Source: CAVQND01 sp049518415
GTDB taxonomy: Bacteria > Verrucomicrobiota > Verrucomicrobiia > Limisphaerales > UBA8199
Assembly: GCA_049518415.1 (NCBI GenBank)
Contig: JBEKRX010000007.1
Location: 42,002 to 106,001 of the forward strand
Length of the DNA stretch: 64,000 nt
Direction of reading: 5' to 3'
Part shown: positions 26,990-36,448 of the stretch, piece by piece
Layout: the number at the start of each line of letters is the position of its first letter
Numbering within the stretch: position 1 is the first letter of the stretch
Translations under genes and position numbers: made by a program
Notes under the pieces: generated by a model
Seen by the model: the letters and a program-made list of their open reading frames with translations, nothing else
Databases searched by the model: none
What the model was told of the DNA's origin: nothing

Positions 26990-28432
26990 ATGAGTCTCAT
27001 CCTAGGGCTGCTGGCGGCCTGGGTGGCGGGGGGTCGGGCGGGGGAGCCGGAGCGGTCGGTGGTGCAGATCATGACGTTCGCGCAGCAACCGGCGTGGGAT
27101 AGCCCCTGGCGATTCGAGGCGGTGCGGCGGGTGGGCGGCTCGGGGTTTGTCATCAAAGGCAAACGGATCATGACCAACGCGCACGTGGTGAGCTGGGCGC
27201 GCGAGATCATCGTGCGCCGCTACCAGGACCCCCGCCCCTACCTGGCGGAGATGGAGTACGTCGGCCACGACTGCGACCTGGCGGTGCTCAAGGTGGCCGA
27301 CGGGCGCTTCTTCGAGGACCTGGAGCCGCTGGAATTTGGCGAACTGCCGAAGGTGCGTTCGGCGGTGGTCACTTATGGCTATCCTGCGGGCGGGGAGCAA
27401 ATCTCATACACGCGCGGCGTGGTTTCGCGGATCGAACTGGAACCCTACTCGCACATTGGCAACCGGCATTTGCTCAGCGCGCAGACCGATGCCGCCATTA
27501 ACCCGGGCAACAGCGGCGGCCCCGTCATCCAGGACCAGCGGGTCGTGGGCGTGGCCTTTCAAGGCATACCGGGGCTGGAGAATACCGGTTTCTTCATTCC
27601 GCCGCCGGTGATCGAGCATTTTTTGAAGGACATCGAAGACCAGCATTACGACGGCGTTCCGCAGGCGGGCGTGCGCCTGGCCCAGCTCCAAAATCCGGCC
27701 TATCGGAGCCTGCTCAACCTGCCGGATGATGCCCGGGGCGCGCGGGTGGACGGCCTGCTGCCGATTCCCAGCAGCGAGAAGGTCCTGCAAGAGGAGGATG
27801 TCATTTTGCAGATCGGGTCGTTCCCCGTGGCCAGCGACGGCACGCTGCTTTACCAGGGCAATCGGGTCTCGGCGGCGCTGGCCTTTCAACTGGCCCAGGC
27901 CGGGCAGAGCGTGCCTTTGCAGATCTGGCGCGCCGGGCGGCAGCAGGAGGTTTCACTACCGGTCTTTCCGTACACCGGGGACCGTGCCGCCGGCTACCAG
28001 CACGATGCCCTGCCGCGCTACTTCGTCTATGGCGGGCTGGTCTTCACGCCCTTGAGTCTCGATTATCTAAGGACGCAGGGGCGTGGTGCGACCGATTCTG
28101 CCGCCGGCGAGCTGTACTACGAGCTCTACTACCGGCGGCACGAGACCCCGAAAACCGCCCGGCCGGAGCCGGTCGTCCTCGCCGCAGTGCTGGCCGATGC
28201 CGTCAATGCCAACGTGGCCATTCGCGGGCGGGCGCTGGTGGACCGGATTAACGGCCTGCGCATCGAGAAACTGGAGGATGTGGTCCGCGCCTTTGATAGC
28301 AACACCAACGCCCACGAGGTGATTGAGTTCCTGCCCAACCACGCGGTGGAGTGCCTGGAGCGCAGCCAAGCGGCCAAAGCCAACGCCGCCATTCTCAAGA
28401 CCTACGGCCTCACCAAGGATCGCCGTCTATGA
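26990..28432 (+). CDS. Exported DegP/HtrA-like serine protease with PDZ domain
   Basis: A 480-residue trypsin-like protease. A short signal peptide (MSLILGLLAAWVAGGRAGE) suggests a periplasmic location. The catalytic triad is visible: His in IMTNAHVVSW (about residue 62), Asp in HDCDLAVLKV (~94) and Ser in NPGNSGGPVIQ (~176). After the protease domain comes one PDZ-like region (VDGLLPIPSSEKVLQEEDVI) and a longer C-terminal part with a second PDZ-like fold, the arrangement seen in plant Deg9/Deg2-type enzymes rather than in classic DegP. A GTG three codons upstream is another possible start. A role in quality control of exported proteins is inferred. Confidence 0.87.
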   Translation: MSLILGLLAAWVAGGRAGEPERSVVQIMTFAQQPAWDSPWRFEAVRRVGGSGFVIKGKRIMTNAHVVSWAREIIVRRYQDPRPYLAEMEYVGHDCDLAVLKVADGRFFEDLEPLEFGELPKVRSAVVTYGYPAGGEQISYTRGVVSRIELEPYSHIGNRHLLSAQTDAAINPGNSGGPVIQDQRVVGVAFQGIPGLENTGFFIPPPVIEHFLKDIEDQHYDGVPQAGVRLAQLQNPAYRSLLNLPDDARGARVDGLLPIPSSEKVLQEEDVILQIGSFPVASDGTLLYQGNRVSAALAFQLAQAGQSVPLQIWRAGRQQEVSLPVFPYTGDRAAGYQHDALPRYFVYGGLVFTPLSLDYLRTQGRGATDSAAGELYYELYYRRHETPKTARPEPVVLAAVLADAVNANVAIRGRALVDRINGLRIEKLEDVVRAFDSNTNAHEVIEFLPNHAVECLERSQAAKANAAILKTYGLTKDRRL

Positions 28433-28584
28433 GCCGTCAGTTAATGGTTTTGGCAATAGATCGCCATTAGTCCCGAAGCTGGCCCGCGATTTCGCGGCGA
28501 CCGGTTTCCCCCGCGCTGCTTCCACCTGCCGTTCCTGGCTCAGCGCGAGGTGCGCGAAGAGCAGCGCATGGTCAGCCTCGCAGC

Positions 28585-29787
28585 TCACGTGCGCCGCGCC
28601 ACCCGCAGAACCAGGAAAGCGCCCAGGACAGACAGGATGGCGCTATAGGAGAACGCGACCGATATTCCGAAGGCGCTCCACAAGACCCCCACGAGCACAC
28701 TTGACAGCAAATCCCCGATGCCATTCACAGTCGCCAAAGCGCCGAACGCCACCCCGTGATGCTCCTTGCTCACCAGTTCGGCGCAAAGCGAGTCCTCCAG
28801 GGTCTCTTCGAGCGCCACATTAGTTCCACCAAGGACGAAAATCAGCGCCAGCGTGGCAATGCTCGCCGGCAGCGCCAGGATGCATACAGCCATGACCGCG
28901 GCGAGCAGGTAACCCAAGGCCAGCAGCCGGTTCTTGGGAAAGCGGTCACCCAACCAGCCCCCGATGAACGCGAACGAGGCGTAAAAGACGTTATGCACCA
29001 CATAGAGCGCCACGGCCGCACTGGCTGCCCCGGTCGGGCCGAGCGTCGGCGTCAGCCTTTGCGTCGCCAGCAGAATCAGCAGCGTATGAGCGAAGGCGCC
29101 CAGGCCAAAGCATCCCACGCCGAGCAGCATTTGCCGGTAAGCCCCAGGCAGGAGCCGCAATCGCTGGCCAAAGGAAATGTGCGGCACGGGAGCGCGTTGC
29201 TTTTCCTTAACCGCCAGGCCAATCAGCGCGGCGGCGGTGAGGCCCGGAATGAGTGTGAGGGCAAACAACGTCGAATAACGATGCCTCAAGGCCTGGAGCA
29301 GCACGAAAGCCGTGGCCGGCCCGACGATTGCCCCGAGCGTGTCCATCATCCGCTCGAAGCCGAAGGCCCGGCCATAGGTCTCTGGCGTCACGGCGGACGC
29401 CAGCAACGCCTTCCGCACGGGAGTCCGCACGCCGCGCCCCAGCCAGGCGCAGGCCCGCGCAATCAGGACCTGCCAGGCGGCGGAAGCCAACCCCAACGAA
29501 GCCGTGCCCAAGGCCGTGACCAGATAGCCGATAACGGCGATCGGTTTGCGGCGCTGCAATTTGTCCGTGTAATAGCCCGAGGCCAGCTTCGCAAAACTCG
29601 AAAGGCCATCGGACACTCCCTCAATCACTCCAAGCCACGCCGCGGCAACTCCCATCGTGGCCAGAAACGTCGGCAGGACCGCCGTGGCAATCTCATGCGA
29701 CCAATCGCTGAAGAGCGACGCCAGCCCGATCCCCAGCACCGTGCGGTTTAGCCATCTTGGGCGCTGAGGTTGGTGGTTTGTATTCAT
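28585..29787 (-). CDS. MFS transporter
   Basis: A 400-residue major facilitator with about twelve membrane segments. The start at 29787 (MNTNHQPQRPRWLNRTVLGIG) opens directly into helix 1; the longer frame upstream reads through a cytochrome fragment in another frame. The loop motif SGYYTDKLQRRKPI between helices 2 and 3 is a version of the MFS A motif (GxxaDrxGRrkp), and RACAWLGRGVRTPVRKALLA and FGFERMMDTLG are typical of the drug- and metabolite-efflux group often annotated near cytochrome c genes. The substrate is unknown. It follows a truncated haem protein gene on the same strand. Confidence 0.88.
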   Translation of the reverse strand: MNTNHQPQRPRWLNRTVLGIGLASLFSDWSHEIATAVLPTFLATMGVAAAWLGVIEGVSDGLSSFAKLASGYYTDKLQRRKPIAVIGYLVTALGTASLGLASAAWQVLIARACAWLGRGVRTPVRKALLASAVTPETYGRAFGFERMMDTLGAIVGPATAFVLLQALRHRYSTLFALTLIPGLTAAALIGLAVKEKQRAPVPHISFGQRLRLLPGAYRQMLLGVGCFGLGAFAHTLLILLATQRLTPTLGPTGAASAAVALYVVHNVFYASFAFIGGWLGDRFPKNRLLALGYLLAAVMAVCILALPASIATLALIFVLGGTNVALEETLEDSLCAELVSKEHHGVAFGALATVNGIGDLLSSVLVGVLWSAFGISVAFSYSAILSVLGAFLVLRVARRT

Positions 29788-29831
29788 GCAACCGGCATCC
29801 TTTCCCATTCCGCGAACTTGAGGAATGCTGG

Positions 29832-30134
29832 TCAGGGACCGCCGCGGTGGCAGTCGGCGCACTGGTCGCCGGGAGCCAGTTCGCCGCCCGGATGCTTGAA
29901 GGGCTGGCCATCGGCGGTCAATTGCAGCAGTTCCGCACCGCTGCCCTGGGCCAGGATGGTATGGCAGGCGCCGCAATCATTGGCCTTGATGGTCCTCGTA
30001 CCGTCCTCGGTCTGGTGCCGGCCGTCATGGCAACGGAAACAGCCCCGCCAATTCTTGTGGCCGATGTTGTCAGGATAGACGCTCCAATTGGCCTTCATCG
30101 CCGGAAAGAAATTGTCGGCGTAAAGCTGCTGCAC
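29832..30134 (-). pseudogene. C-terminal fragment of a multihaem NapC/NirT-type cytochrome
   Basis: The 100-residue open frame has three haem-binding motifs, CFRCH, CGACH and CADCH, in a stretch (FFPAMKANWSVYPDNIGHKN then WRGCFRCHDG) that matches the C-terminal half of membrane-attached multihaem cytochromes that pass quinol electrons to periplasmic reductases. The N-terminal membrane anchor and any earlier haem sites are missing, and an in-frame TGA lies four codons before the first usable GTG. I read it as the relic of a deletion whose other side is the truncated phosphoketolase at 30238-30564. Confidence 0.72.
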
Positions 30135-30237
30135 CGCAGGGATGGCTCACTCTCTCTGTTTGGGCGGTTCGAGAGTTCTGGCAAGCCCCCCCAAGATCGG
30201 CAGCCAAGGCGGGAGCGCCGTGTGAGTAGCGCGTGTT

Positions 30238-30564
30238 TCATTTCCCCAGGTTCACGGCGCGCAACCGGAGGGCGCTATTCACGTGCTGGCGCCGCTTAAA
30301 GCCATGAGTGCGGGCATCAGCCTGGACCTTTTTGATGTCTTCGATGATTCGGTTCAGATGAACGTAGATGAAATTCAATCCGGGCGTGATGCCCCAGTGG
30401 CCCAGCAATCTCGGTTTCACATGCTCGAGTTGCAGGGGTTTCTTGAGCAGCAGATTGTCATCCAGATGGATTTGGCCGACCGACAGGCAGTTGGCGGCTC
30501 GCCAATAGGCGTTCATCTCCCGCAGCCGATCGGGGGACAACGGTTCTTTGGCGAGGTTAGTCAT
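30238..30564 (-). pseudogene. N-terminal fragment of phosphoketolase
   Basis: The first ~75 residues match xylulose-5-phosphate/fructose-6-phosphate phosphoketolase: LSPDRLREMNAYWRAANCLS, VGQIHLDDNLLLKKPL and PRLLGHWGITPGLNFIYVHL. The full enzyme is about 800 residues, but here homology breaks off at NRIIEDIKKV and an unrelated tail leads to a stop. Phosphoketolase makes acetyl-phosphate, and the gene starts within the 3' end of ackA, which uses acetyl-phosphate. The pair would have formed a working module before the truncation. The start shown is the ATG at 30564; other starts at 30576 and 30594 are possible. Confidence 0.8.
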
Positions 30565-31786
30565 TTTTGCCTGCATAATCATTCTCCTTTCCAACTGTGA
30601 GACCCAAAACGCGGCAGACGGTCTTTGCGATCATCCATTCCTCGTCCGTGCGAATGACTCGAACCGCGACACGGCTGGCGTCCCCGGAGATGACCCCGGC
30701 ATTGGCCGCGTTTTGGTTTTCATCGATCTGGATGCCAAAAAATCCCAGTCCCTGGCAGACGCGCGCGCGGACTTTGGGGGCGTTCTCCCCGATGCCGCCG
30801 CTAAAAACCAGAGTGTCCAGGCCACCCAAGGCCGCCGCGAAGGCGCCGATCCATTTTTTCACTTGATAACAGAACAACGACACCGCCTCGGCGGCCCGGA
30901 TGTCCTTGGTTTCGCGTTCCAGCAGGTCCCGCATGTCCGAACTGCTCTCGGAAACACCCAAGAGCCCGGATTGAAAATTGACCATCTCGTTCCAGTGCTT
31001 GGCGTCGAGGCGCTCGGTTCTGGCCAGGAACCAGACCAGGCCGGGGTCGAGATCGCCTGAGCGGGTGCTCATCGGCACGCCCGCCGTTGGGGTGAGGCCC
31101 ATGCTGGTATCAATCGGTTTGCCCTCGCGCACTGCCGCCAGGCTGGCGCCGTTGCCGAGGTGCGCGAGGATCAGCCGGCCGCGCGCCACCTCTGGTCCAG
31201 CCAGGCGCGCGAGCTCCTCCAGGAGAAAGGCATACGACAAGCCGTGGAAACCGTAGCGTTGAACTCCCATGGCCTCGTATCGGCGCGGGAGCGGCAGCAG
31301 GCGCGCCACCCGAGGCAGATCCCGGTGGAATGCGGTATCAAAACAAGCAACCTGCGGCAGGCCGGGAAACCGCCGATGAAACGCCTCGGTCAGCAGAATT
31401 TCCTCCGGCAAATGCTCGGGGTCGAACGGTTCGAGTTGATGCAATTCCGCCACCAGCTCCGCCGTGATGCGCTGCGGTTCGCTGTATTTCGGTCCGCCAT
31501 GCACCACCCGATGCCCCACGGCGGCCAACTCGCCGCGGCGGATTCGTTCCCCGAGCCAATCCATCAGCACGCCCACAGCCGCGGTGTGGTCGGGTGCAAC
31601 TACCGGCCGGGAGAAGTTGTCGGCGGGGTTCGGACCTTTCACCAGGAACGCCGTTGCGGGCAGTCCAATGCGCTCAATCCTGCCGGCGAGAATCCGCCGC
31701 AATGAGCGGCCGGCCTCGAACAGCGCGAACTTGATGCTCGAGGAGCCGCCGTTGACCGTCAGGATGCATGGGTTAGCCGGTTTCAT
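30557..31786 (-). CDS. ackA: Acetate kinase
   Basis: Interconverts acetyl-phosphate plus ADP with acetate plus ATP. The 409-residue length is normal. Family landmarks include ILTVNGGSSSIKFALF at the N-terminus, VGHRVVHGGPKYSEP, CFDTAFHRDLP, YGFHGLSY, HLGNGASLAA and the C-terminal LVFSGGIGENAPKVRA. It lies downstream of glgP on the same strand and overlaps the start of the truncated phosphoketolase gene by a few bases, indicating one transcript. With phosphoketolase gone, its acetyl-phosphate would have to come from another source such as a phosphotransacetylase outside the window. Confidence 0.95.
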   Translation of the reverse strand: MKPANPCILTVNGGSSSIKFALFEAGRSLRRILAGRIERIGLPATAFLVKGPNPADNFSRPVVAPDHTAAVGVLMDWLGERIRRGELAAVGHRVVHGGPKYSEPQRITAELVAELHQLEPFDPEHLPEEILLTEAFHRRFPGLPQVACFDTAFHRDLPRVARLLPLPRRYEAMGVQRYGFHGLSYAFLLEELARLAGPEVARGRLILAHLGNGASLAAVREGKPIDTSMGLTPTAGVPMSTRSGDLDPGLVWFLARTERLDAKHWNEMVNFQSGLLGVSESSSDMRDLLERETKDIRAAEAVSLFCYQVKKWIGAFAAALGGLDTLVFSGGIGENAPKVRARVCQGLGFFGIQIDENQNAANAGVISGDASRVAVRVIRTDEEWMIAKTVCRVLGLTVGKENDYAGKND

Positions 31787-31883
31787 TGATTTCCAACGAG
31801 ATAAGGTTCGACGCGCAGGGCTTCCCGGTCAAGATCATCGAGATAGGCCCGAACGGGTTGGCCGCCGTTCTGCCACCTTGAAC

Positions 31884-34427
31884 TCACCTCTGCCAAAGGA
31901 TTTGGCGCGCCTCCAGGGGAACCGCGACGCGGGGATCCTGAGGCAGGGCTCGAGGGGTATAGTCAGCGGCCGGACGGGTTGCCGGCACGCTCCCGCTATA
32001 GACGTAAGCGTTGACCGAGCCCGCCAGTTGCCGTTTGCGCCTCATTTCTTGTCGCACCGCGCTGTGGTGGTTGCTTCCGTCGGCATAGAGCTCCAGTCGC
32101 ACTGCCTCAGGCTCGATTTCCTCAAGGAAAACCTGAACCTCAAAGGCGTGCTGCTGTCCGGCGGTTTCAATCTTCACCTGGCCAAAGCGCAGGCCCGCCC
32201 ATTTCCGTTCCAGCGTGCGCTGCCAAGCGGCCAACTGCGCCCCAAAGGCGCCTCTATTGGCCGCGCGCTCCTGGTAGGCGGCCAAGGCTGGCAGGTAATA
32301 TTTTTCAGTGTATTCGCGCACGCTACGATTGGCGGAGAAGCGCGGGGTCAGGCGCGCCATGCTTTCACGCATGCGCGCGACCCAGGCCGTGGGGATGCCA
32401 TTTGGGTCACGGCTGTAAAAATCGGGGACCACCTCCTGTTCGAGCAGTTTGTAGAGCGCTTCGGCCTCGGCGGCATCCCATTGGGGATCGTCGCCGTGTT
32501 CCTGACCATCACCCAACGCCCAACCCACTTCCGGCGTGTAGGCTTCGGCCCACCAGCCGTCCAGCTCGGACAGGTTGAGGGCGCCATTGACGAGCACCTT
32601 CATGCCGCTGGTGCCACTGGCCTCCCAGGGGCGCCGGGGGGTGTTGAGCCAGACATCCACACCCTGCACCAGGTGCTCGGTCAGAAGCATGTCATAATCA
32701 CTGAGGAAAATCGCATGAGGACGCACCGCGGGCTGGCGAATGAAACGGATCCATTCCTCGATGAGGGCCTGGCCCGCCTGGTCGGCCGGGTGGGCCTTGC
32801 CGGCGATGATGAGTTGCACCGGACGCTGCGCATTGGTCAGGAGCCGCAACAGCCGCGGCGGGTCGTGCAACAGGAGGTTCGGCCGTTTGTAGGCGGCAAA
32901 GCGCCGCGCGAAACCCAGCGTCAAGGCATTCGGATCGAATAGATGCCTGGCGCGGTCCACCGCTTCGGCGGCGGCGCCGGCGACGGCCAACTCCAGGTTC
33001 AATCGCTCCCGGGCGTATTCAATGAGCGACTTGCGGCTGGCGGCGCGCAGTTGCCACAACCGGGCGTCGGGCACGCGGCGGATGTCCTGCTCCAGGGTAT
33101 CCTTGGTCCCCAGCCAGCGGTCCTTTCCACAGGCCTTGGTCCAAAGCTCGTCGGCTGCCTGGGAGTCCCAACTGGGCATGTGGACACCGTTGGTGACGTG
33201 ACCGACCGGCACTTCGGCTTCCGGCCAGCGCGGAAACAAGGGCGCAAAAATGCGTCGGCTCACTTGCGCGTGCAAGCGGCTCACGCCGTTGACGGCCCCG
33301 CTGCCGCGGATGGCCAGATACGCCATGTTGAAACTCTCCGCCGGGTCATTTGGGTTCAGCCGGCCCAAGGCCAATAGCTCGCGGATGGTGATGCCGAGCC
33401 TCTGAGCGTAAGCGCCCAGATATTGCTCGATCAGGGCCGGAGCGAAGCGATCAAACCCGGCCGGCACCGCCGTATGGGTCGTGAAGAGGTTGCCCACGCG
33501 GGTGACCGCCAGGGCGGCCTCGAAGGGTTGCCCCGTCGCTTCCATGAAATGGCGGGCGCGTTCCAACACGGCGAAGGCGGCGTGCCCTTCATTGAGGTGA
33601 CAGACCTGCGGCTGGATGCCGAGGGCGCGCAGCAGCCGCCAGCCCCCAATCCCCAGGGCCAGTTCCTGCTTCAGGCGCAGTTCGGGCCCGCCGCCGTAAA
33701 GCTCGCTGGTGATGCCGCGATGGGCCGGAAAGTTCGCCGCGTCGTTGCTATCCAGCAGGTAGAGTTTCACGCGGCCGACCTGCACCTGCCAGGCGCGCAA
33801 CCAGACCGAGAAGCCCGGCAGCCTGACTTCCAACCGCAACCATTCTCCGTTCGGTTCGCGCAAAGGGGTGATGGGCAGTTGGCCGGGGTCGTTGTATGGG
33901 TAGAGGGCTTGCTGCACTCCGCCTTTGCCGATCACCTGGCGGAAATAGCCCTGCTGATAGAGCAGTCCCACACCGACGACCGGCACGCCCAGGTCGCTGG
34001 CGGCCTTGAGTTGGTCGCCCGCCACGTTGCCCAGCCCGCCGGAGTAGATAGGCAGCGCCTCGCTCAGCATGAATTCCATGCTGAAGTAAGCGACGCAGCT
34101 CAGGCGGGCCTGGGGATGGCTTTGTTGAAACCACGCCGGGGCCTCCGCCGCCTGGCGTTTAGCTCCCACGAGGTCCTCGACCTTTTTCCGGAAGCCCGGC
34201 TCGGCCAGCACCCGTTTCAGTTGGTCCCGCGACACCGTTTGCAGGACGACCCAGGGATTATGAGTCAGGACCCACAGCGCCGGATCAAGCTGGCGCCAGA
34301 CTTCGTCGGCGCAGTGATTCCACGACCAGCGCATATCCAGCGCAAGTTCCGCCAGCGAATCGGAGCCTGCGACCTCGGTGGGTAGAAAACTGTACCGAGC
34401 GTTGCGGGCGCGCGTCTGTTTGCTCAT
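31884..34427 (-). CDS. glgP: Alpha-glucan (glycogen) phosphorylase
   Basis: Releases glucose-1-phosphate from glycogen or maltodextrins by phosphorolysis. The 847-residue product fits the archaeal/bacterial TIGR02094 type rather than the animal type: DMRWSWNHCADEVWRQLDP near the N-terminus, YFSMEFMLSEALPIYSGGLG, HLNEGHAAF, VTNGVHMPSW, and the pyridoxal-phosphate lysine in EASGTSGMKVLVNGALNLS. The start at 34427 overlaps the pgm stop as ATGA, so the two are coupled. Its product is the substrate of the phosphoglucomutase encoded just upstream. An in-frame upstream start would translate pgm sequence in another frame and is rejected. Confidence 0.94.
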   Translation of the reverse strand: MSKQTRARNARYSFLPTEVAGSDSLAELALDMRWSWNHCADEVWRQLDPALWVLTHNPWVVLQTVSRDQLKRVLAEPGFRKKVEDLVGAKRQAAEAPAWFQQSHPQARLSCVAYFSMEFMLSEALPIYSGGLGNVAGDQLKAASDLGVPVVGVGLLYQQGYFRQVIGKGGVQQALYPYNDPGQLPITPLREPNGEWLRLEVRLPGFSVWLRAWQVQVGRVKLYLLDSNDAANFPAHRGITSELYGGGPELRLKQELALGIGGWRLLRALGIQPQVCHLNEGHAAFAVLERARHFMEATGQPFEAALAVTRVGNLFTTHTAVPAGFDRFAPALIEQYLGAYAQRLGITIRELLALGRLNPNDPAESFNMAYLAIRGSGAVNGVSRLHAQVSRRIFAPLFPRWPEAEVPVGHVTNGVHMPSWDSQAADELWTKACGKDRWLGTKDTLEQDIRRVPDARLWQLRAASRKSLIEYARERLNLELAVAGAAAEAVDRARHLFDPNALTLGFARRFAAYKRPNLLLHDPPRLLRLLTNAQRPVQLIIAGKAHPADQAGQALIEEWIRFIRQPAVRPHAIFLSDYDMLLTEHLVQGVDVWLNTPRRPWEASGTSGMKVLVNGALNLSELDGWWAEAYTPEVGWALGDGQEHGDDPQWDAAEAEALYKLLEQEVVPDFYSRDPNGIPTAWVARMRESMARLTPRFSANRSVREYTEKYYLPALAAYQERAANRGAFGAQLAAWQRTLERKWAGLRFGQVKIETAGQQHAFEVQVFLEEIEPEAVRLELYADGSNHHSAVRQEMRRKRQLAGSVNAYVYSGSVPATRPAADYTPRALPQDPRVAVPLEARQILWQR

Positions 34428-36118
34428 GGTATTTCCTTTACCTTTGTCTGAGGTGCAAGCCCTGGCGGTTGTGGCGCAGCGGCCACCGCCTCGCTGACAA
34501 TGGCTTGTGCTTCCTCCAGGATGCGCCGCAGATGATCCGCCCCCCGGAAGCTCTCGGCGTAAATTCTGTAGATATTCTCCGTCCCTGACGGACGGGCTGC
34601 GAACCATCCGTTCTCGGCGATCACCTTCAACCCGCCGATGGGCGCGCCATTGCCAGGTGCGCGGGTGAGGATGGACTTAATCCTTTCGCCGGCCAGGTCT
34701 GTCTGCCGGACCTGCTGCGGAGAAAGTCCCTTCAGAATTTCTTTTTGCTCCGCCGTGGCCGGAGCCTCGACGCGGTCATAAACAGGCTCACCAAATTCGC
34801 GGGTAAGCTCGCAATAAACTTCCCCGGGATCACGGCCCATCCCGGCCGTGATCTCGGCCGCGAGCAAAGCCAGCACAATGCCATCTTTGTCCGTCGTCCA
34901 CACCCTGCCATCCCGGCGGACAAAAGCCGCCCCCGCGCTTTCTTCGCCGGCAAAGCCAAACGAGCCGTCCAGCAGACCATCCACGAACCACTTGAACCCG
35001 ACCGGGACCTCGCAGAGCTTCCGCCCAAGCTTGGCCGTGACACGGTCAATCATCTGGCTGCTGACCAGGGTCTTGCCCACCGCCGCTTCCTGGCGCCAAT
35101 GCGGCCGGCGCTGGAAAAGGTAGAAAATAGCGACCGAAAGGTAATGATTGGGGGGCAGCAAACCCGCGCTCCGGGTGACAATCCCGTGCCGGTCATGATC
35201 CGGATCGCAGGCGAAAGCAATCTGGAAGCGGTCCTTGAGGCCAATCAGCCGTTGCATGGCGTAAGGCGACGACGGGTCCATGCGGATTTGACCGTCCCAA
35301 TCGACCGTCATAAAACCGAAGGTCGGATCGACCGTTTCATTGACCACGGTCAGGTTCAGCCCGTAGCGCTCGGCAATCCGGCCCCAGTAATGAACTCCGG
35401 CGCCGCCGAGCGGATCTACCCCCAGACTGATCCTCGCGCCACGAATGGTTTCCATGTCCATCACCTTGGCCAGTTCGCTCACATAGGCGGTGAGGTAATC
35501 ATGTCGATGAGTTGTGGCGGCGCGCAGAGCCTTCTCGTAAGCGAGCCGCTTCACCCCATGAAGGGAGGCTTCCAGCAACTCGTTCGCTTTCGTCTCGATC
35601 CAGCCCGTGATCCCGGTCTCCGCCGGCCCGCCGTTGGGCGGGTTGTACTTGAAACCGCCATCCTGGGGCGGATTGTGCGAGGGCGTGATCACGATGCCAT
35701 CGGCCAGGCCACGCTTGCGCCCACGGTTGTAGGTGAGAATCGCGTGGGAGATGGCCGGCGTCGGGGTATATTCATCGCCTTGGGCGAGCATCACTTCCAC
35801 GCCGTTGGCGGCCAGCACCTCCAGGGCGCTGGCCAGGGCGGGCACCGAGAGCGCATGCGTGTCCAGGCCGAGAAACAGCGGGCCGTCGATCTGCTCCTGT
35901 TGGCGGTAGCGGCAAATCGCCTGGCTGATGGCCAGGATATGCTGTTCGTTGAAACCCCTCTCGAGTGAAGACCCGCGATGGCCGGAGGTGCCGAAGGCAA
36001 CCCGCTGGGCCGGCACCGCGGGGTCGGGCACTTCGGCATAGTAAGCCGTGATGAGCCTGGGCACGTTGACCAGCGCGGACTGCTCGGCCGGTTTTCCTGC
36101 AAAGGGACTTACTTTCAT
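34424..36118 (-). CDS. pgm: Alpha-phosphoglucomutase
   Basis: Interconverts glucose-1-phosphate and glucose-6-phosphate. Starting at 36118 it is 564 residues, close to E. coli Pgm (546). Landmarks are AFGTSGHRGSSLERGFNE, the active-site serine loop GIVITPSHNPPQDGG, the metal loop FACDPDHDRHGIV, GFAGEESAGA, and the phosphate-binding RPSGTENIYRIYAESF near the C-terminus. It is the first gene of the minus-strand series pgm-glgP-ackA-(phosphoketolase), which together point to mobilisation of stored glucan toward acetyl-phosphate. A longer frame starting at 36688 runs across repeat-rich spacer and is not used. Confidence 0.94.
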   Translation of the reverse strand: MKVSPFAGKPAEQSALVNVPRLITAYYAEVPDPAVPAQRVAFGTSGHRGSSLERGFNEQHILAISQAICRYRQQEQIDGPLFLGLDTHALSVPALASALEVLAANGVEVMLAQGDEYTPTPAISHAILTYNRGRKRGLADGIVITPSHNPPQDGGFKYNPPNGGPAETGITGWIETKANELLEASLHGVKRLAYEKALRAATTHRHDYLTAYVSELAKVMDMETIRGARISLGVDPLGGAGVHYWGRIAERYGLNLTVVNETVDPTFGFMTVDWDGQIRMDPSSPYAMQRLIGLKDRFQIAFACDPDHDRHGIVTRSAGLLPPNHYLSVAIFYLFQRRPHWRQEAAVGKTLVSSQMIDRVTAKLGRKLCEVPVGFKWFVDGLLDGSFGFAGEESAGAAFVRRDGRVWTTDKDGIVLALLAAEITAGMGRDPGEVYCELTREFGEPVYDRVEAPATAEQKEILKGLSPQQVRQTDLAGERIKSILTRAPGNGAPIGGLKVIAENGWFAARPSGTENIYRIYAESFRGADHLRRILEEAQAIVSEAVAAAPQPPGLAPQTKVKEIP

Positions 36119-36341
36119 TGAGGTGCTCCCCGATCTTGGGACAGAAATCGGCTCCCAATAAGCTATCGACCAATACAAGTAATCTTCATTTGAGAAAGGA
36201 AAACGGCGGGCCAAAAAGAGGCGCCTTTTCTCGCCGCTTTCCCCTCTCGTTGCTCTTATCATCTGTAATATCGCATCGCTGGGGTCCGATGCGCAAGACC
36301 CTGGTGCGGCCGTTGCCGCCCGAGGAACTGGCGCGCTTTGG

Positions 36342-36392
36342 GTTTTGGACAAAAAATGCCAATACAGCCAATACAGCAAACACGGCCAATAG
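36342..36392. repeat. CCAATACAG-type iterated spacer
   Basis: TTTTGGACAAAAAATG is followed by four near-copies of a 9-bp unit (CCAATACAG/CCAATAGAA). It belongs to the same family as 53521-53573, which begins TTTTTTGGCAAAAATGG and continues with CCAATGTGG units. It lies in the 442-bp space between pgm and rpsO. Confidence 0.75.
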
Positions 36393-36426
36393 AACTGGCG
36401 AGGCTGCGCCTCGGACGGCCTCTGGA
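36393..36426 (+). repeat. Dispersed ~35-bp repeat, copy B
   Basis: AACTGGCGAGGCTGCGCCTC followed by GGACGGCCTCTGGAA matches 9482-9517 in opposite orientation. Here it abuts the CCAATACAG array, making a compound repeat. The inner CGAGGC-TGC-GCCTCG is a potential hairpin. Confidence 0.7.
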
Positions 36427-36448
36427 AGCGGGCCTGCCCGTGGCGGGT

